From: an uncultured Planctomycetaceae bacterium
GTDB taxonomy: Bacteria > Planctomycetota > Planctomycetia > Pirellulales > Pirellulaceae
DNA: 16,244 bases
Reading direction: 5' to 3'
NCBI GenBank assembly: GCA_903921945.1
Contig: CAIXSC010000351.1
Location: forward strand, 1 to 16,244
The first letter of the stretch is position 1. The number at the start of each line of letters is the position of its first letter. A model generated the notes under the pieces. It did no database searches and was not told where the DNA came from. It worked only from the letters and a program-made list of their open reading frames with translations. The position numbers were made by a program, and so were the translations under genes. Positions 13,738-16,244 of the stretch are shown one piece after another.

Positions 13738-16008
13738 ATGTCCAGGTTGCGTACGCACGATGCGATGCCGGTCATCGTGATCGCTAGACGCACGGCCGTC
13801 TGGCTTGTCGCGGCCCTGTTATCGAGCGCCGGGGCGCTCGGAACCGCTCGCGTCCTGGCGCAGACCCCGACGCCGGCCGCTGTGGATACGGTGGACTCGG
13901 CAACCGCGCGTCGGTTCAATTTCGAAAATGACATCGTGCCGATCCTCTCGAAGTTCGGCTGCAACACATCGGGTTGCCATGGCAAGGCGGAAGGCCAGAA
14001 CGGTTTTCGGCTGAGCGTGTTTGGGTCCGATCCTGAATTCGACCACCGCGCGCTCGCCATGGAAGGCCGTGGACGCCGCGTCTTCCCCGCCGCGCCCGAC
14101 CGCAGCTTGCTGCTGCTCAAGATGAGCGGCCGGATGCCGCACGGCGGCGGTGTGCGAATCGAACCCGATCGGCTCGAATACCGTCTGATGCGGGATTGGA
14201 TCGCGGCCGGCTTGCCGTTTGGCTCGCCCGAGGATCCGCAGGTGGAACGCATCGAGATGGCGCCGCGCGAATTGGTGCTGTCCGCTGGCGCCGTCGTGCC
14301 GCTCCGAGTCACCGCGGTCTGGTCGGACGGACGCCGGACCGACGCGACCTCGCTCGCAACGTTCCAGTCGAACCAGGAATCGATCGCTCGTGTCGACGGC
14401 AATGGCGTCGTGACGGCCGGCCAATTGCCTGGCTCCGCGGCCGTGATGGCAAGTTACCTCGGAAAAGTCGCGTTGTTCCAGGCGATGGTCCCGCGCGGCG
14501 AGCCGCTTCCAGCCGACTTGGCCGCCGCCGCGCAGGCGTTGCCGCGATTCAATTTTATCGATCGTTTAGTCGACGAACGGCTCGCGAAGCTCGGTATCGC
14601 CCCGTCGCCGATTGCGGATGATTCCCGTTTTCTGCGCCGTCTGACGCTCGATTTGCTTGGCCGTCTCCCGACGGCCGACGAGTCCCGTCGGTTCCTGGCG
14701 GACACCGAACCGACGCGCCGCGAACGAGTGATCGACGAACTGCTCGAGCGCCCCGAATTCAACGACTATTGGGCGCTCTACTGGGCCGACCAACTGCGGG
14801 TCGATCGCGAGACGTTGGGGCATAAAGCGGCCTACGAAATGTATCGTTGGATTCGCGACAGCTTGGCGGATCGCAAGCCGCTCAGCGACTTCGCCGCCGA
14901 GATCCTGACGGCCGAAGGGCCACTCGCCGACGTGCCGGCGGGCAATCTGTTCAAGGTCGTCAACCAACCGGGCGAAGCCGCCGCGACGGTCTCGCAGGTG
15001 TTCCTCGGCATTCGCATCGCCTGTGCGCAGTGCCATCATCATCCATACGATCGCTGGAGCCAAAACGATTACTTCGGCATGACGGCGTTCTTCGCCCAGC
15101 TACAGCGACGCCCGTCGGCCGGTGGCGAAGTGTTGGTGGCGGAAGGCGATCCGGCGACCACGCACCCGCGAACCGGCAAGCGGGTCGCGGCGCACGCCTT
15201 GGGCACGGTCGAACCCGAGAAAGATCCGACCGGCGACCGCCGCCTGGTGCTCGCCCAATGGCTCGCCTCGGAGAGCAATCCGTGGTTCAGCCGCAATCTG
15301 GCCAACCGCGTTTGGGCCCGCATGATCGGCCGCGGCTTGGTCGAACCGGTGGATGATTTCCGGGAAACCAACCCGCCAAGCCACCCCGAGCTGCTGGACT
15401 CGCTGGCGCGCGATTTGGTCGAGCACCGTTTTGATTTGCGGTCGCTCGTCCGAACCATTGCACGTTCGCGGGTCTACCAGCAGTCGACCGTGACCAACGT
15501 GACGAACGCCAACGACGAGCAGAATTTTTCCCGCGCGCCGCTGAGGCGGATGGAAGCCGAAGTGTTGCTCGACGCGGTGAGCCAAGTGACGGGTGTCGCC
15601 GAAAAGTTCGACGGCGCGCCGCGCGGCACACGCGCGGTCCAACTATGGGACAGCCGCGTCGACCACTACTTCCTGTCCCTCTTCGGACGCCCGGTGCGGA
15701 AGACGGCCTGCGCGTGCGAACGAATCGATGCGCCGAGCGTCGCGCAAGTGCTCCACTTGCTCAACTCCGACCGCGTCCACGCCAAGTTGACCCACGAAGC
15801 GGGCACTGTCGCCCGGCTGGTCCGCGGTTCGCTCGACGATCAGCGGTTAATCGAAGAACTGTACTTTGCCTTCTACAGCCGGCCTCCGACCGCCGAAGAA
15901 CGAAGTAACGCCACCGAGTACCTGCGGACGGCCACGGATCGCCGACAAGCGGCCGAAGACCTTGCCTGGACCCTCCTGAATACGCTCGAATTCGCCTTCA
16001 ATCACTAG
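13738..16008 (+). CDS. Secreted DUF1549/DUF1553 cytochrome-like protein with Ig-like domain
   Basis: This 756-residue exported protein belongs to the planctomycete-specific cytochrome family. A signal peptide covers about 1-42 (hydrophobic TAVWLVAALLSSAGALG, cleavage near VLAQ). Residues 60-165 form an N-terminal cytochrome-c-like segment with FENDIVPILSKFGC and Cys75-x4-Cys80-His81. A bacterial Ig-like (Big_2) domain follows (about 172-255: ELVLSAGAVVPLRVTAVWSDG). DUF1549 spans about 275-480 (FIDRLVDERLAKLGI, WALYWADQLRVDRE) and includes a canonical heme motif CAQCH at 429-433. DUF1553 (about 495-750) starts GDRRLVLAQWLASESNPWFS and includes NLANRVWARMIGRGLVEPVDDF. GGAG (13727-13730) precedes the ATG at 13738, preferred over the upstream ATG at 13693. 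A DUF1501 gene follows after 18 bases. The biochemical role of this pair is unknown. Confidence 0.93.
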   Translation: MSRLRTHDAMPVIVIARRTAVWLVAALLSSAGALGTARVLAQTPTPAAVDTVDSATARRFNFENDIVPILSKFGCNTSGCHGKAEGQNGFRLSVFGSDPEFDHRALAMEGRGRRVFPAAPDRSLLLLKMSGRMPHGGGVRIEPDRLEYRLMRDWIAAGLPFGSPEDPQVERIEMAPRELVLSAGAVVPLRVTAVWSDGRRTDATSLATFQSNQESIARVDGNGVVTAGQLPGSAAVMASYLGKVALFQAMVPRGEPLPADLAAAAQALPRFNFIDRLVDERLAKLGIAPSPIADDSRFLRRLTLDLLGRLPTADESRRFLADTEPTRRERVIDELLERPEFNDYWALYWADQLRVDRETLGHKAAYEMYRWIRDSLADRKPLSDFAAEILTAEGPLADVPAGNLFKVVNQPGEAAATVSQVFLGIRIACAQCHHHPYDRWSQNDYFGMTAFFAQLQRRPSAGGEVLVAEGDPATTHPRTGKRVAAHALGTVEPEKDPTGDRRLVLAQWLASESNPWFSRNLANRVWARMIGRGLVEPVDDFRETNPPSHPELLDSLARDLVEHRFDLRSLVRTIARSRVYQQSTVTNVTNANDEQNFSRAPLRRMEAEVLLDAVSQVTGVAEKFDGAPRGTRAVQLWDSRVDHYFLSLFGRPVRKTACACERIDAPSVAQVLHLLNSDRVHAKLTHEAGTVARLVRGSLDDQRLIEELYFAFYSRPPTAEERSNATEYLRTATDRRQAAEDLAWTLLNTLEFAFNH

Positions 16009-16026
16009 AGATAAGGACGAGCCGCC

Positions 16027-16244
16027 ATGCGCTCCCAACGCCCGTTTTGTGATGGCTGGAACCGCCGCGATATGTTGCGGATCGGAGCCGCCGGTCTGTT
16101 CGGGTCGACATTCCCGCTCGAACGACTGCTCGCTGCCGAAGCGGCCGCCGCGAACTCGCCGGGGTCGACGGCGGACGGTCCGGGCGCCGCGGGTGTGTCG
16201 GTGATCCTGCTCTTCCTCAAAGGCGGACTCAGCACGATCGACAC
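16027..16244 (+). CDS. DUF1501 family protein, N-terminal part, Tat signal
   Basis: The frame starts at ATG 16027 after AAGGA (16013-16017) and runs off the window end, so about 72 residues are visible. The twin-arginine signal is clear (NRRDMLRIGAAGLFG, residues 12-26), pointing to folded export by Tat. The segment GVSVILLFLKGGLSTIDT near residue 55 is the start of the DUF1501 domain, an alkaline-phosphatase-like sulfatase/phosphatase relative that is normally about 400-480 residues long. It follows the DUF1549/DUF1553 gene by 18 bases, the usual planctomycete pairing, so they are surely co-transcribed. Confidence 0.88.
   Translation, partial: MRSQRPFCDGWNRRDMLRIGAAGLFGSTFPLERLLAAEAAAANSPGSTADGPGAAGVSVILLFLKGGLSTID

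Noticed and set aside
1..16244. A new defence, mobile or biosynthetic gene system
   Set aside because: No integrase, transposase, toxin, nuclease, helicase or biosynthetic enzyme set is visible. The genes are housekeeping or known planctomycete families.

Overview
The window comes from a bacterial chromosome and almost certainly from a planctomycete (Pirellulales-like). The DNA is GC-rich, and it carries a planctomycete-type ECF sigma factor, a DUF1549/DUF1553 cytochrome-like protein followed by a DUF1501 protein, a DUF1080 protein, a planctomycete-style sialidase-like secreted protein, and an EF-Ts with a divergent core motif. This assignment rests on family recognition, not on a search.

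Layout. Positions 1-1002 hold the 3' end of an unrecognised gene, closely followed by an ECF sigma factor (1024-1563). A convergent, secreted BNR/Asp-box protein lies on the minus strand (1607-2752). A gene-free stretch of about 1.2 kb (2753-3965) follows, rich in repeats and hairpins. The translation cluster then runs rpsB (3966-4721), tsf (5358-6191), pyrH (6449-7213) and frr (7210-7770). pyrH and frr overlap by ATGA, but the rpsB-tsf and tsf-pyrH gaps are unusually long and contain strong hairpins and short tandem repeats. Downstream on the same strand are a secreted DUF1080 protein (7809-8819) and an enolase-superfamily enzyme (8878-9999). Next comes a secreted protein with two alpha/beta-hydrolase domains (10370-12712), whose signal-peptide region contains an in-frame 12-bp tandem repeat. 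After another repeat-filled gap of about 1 kb (12713-13737) come a DUF1549/DUF1553 protein (13738-16008) and the start of a Tat-exported DUF1501 protein (16027 to the window end).

How the genes fit together. rpsB, tsf and frr act in translation, and pyrH makes UDP for nucleotide synthesis; this gene order is conserved in many bacteria. The DUF1080, enolase-family and esterase-like genes fit the breakdown of sugars or polysaccharides in the cell envelope or periplasm. The DUF1549/DUF1553-DUF1501 pair is a recurrent planctomycete two-gene unit of unknown biochemical function.

The most distinctive feature is not a gene. Nearly every sizeable gap carries its own short tandem repeat with a different unit (16, 9, 15, 29, 26, 11, 8 and about 20 bp), and one such repeat (12 bp x 15) lies inside a coding region. 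I saw no CRISPR array, transposase, integrase, tRNA or rRNA, and no convincing new defence or biosynthetic system.
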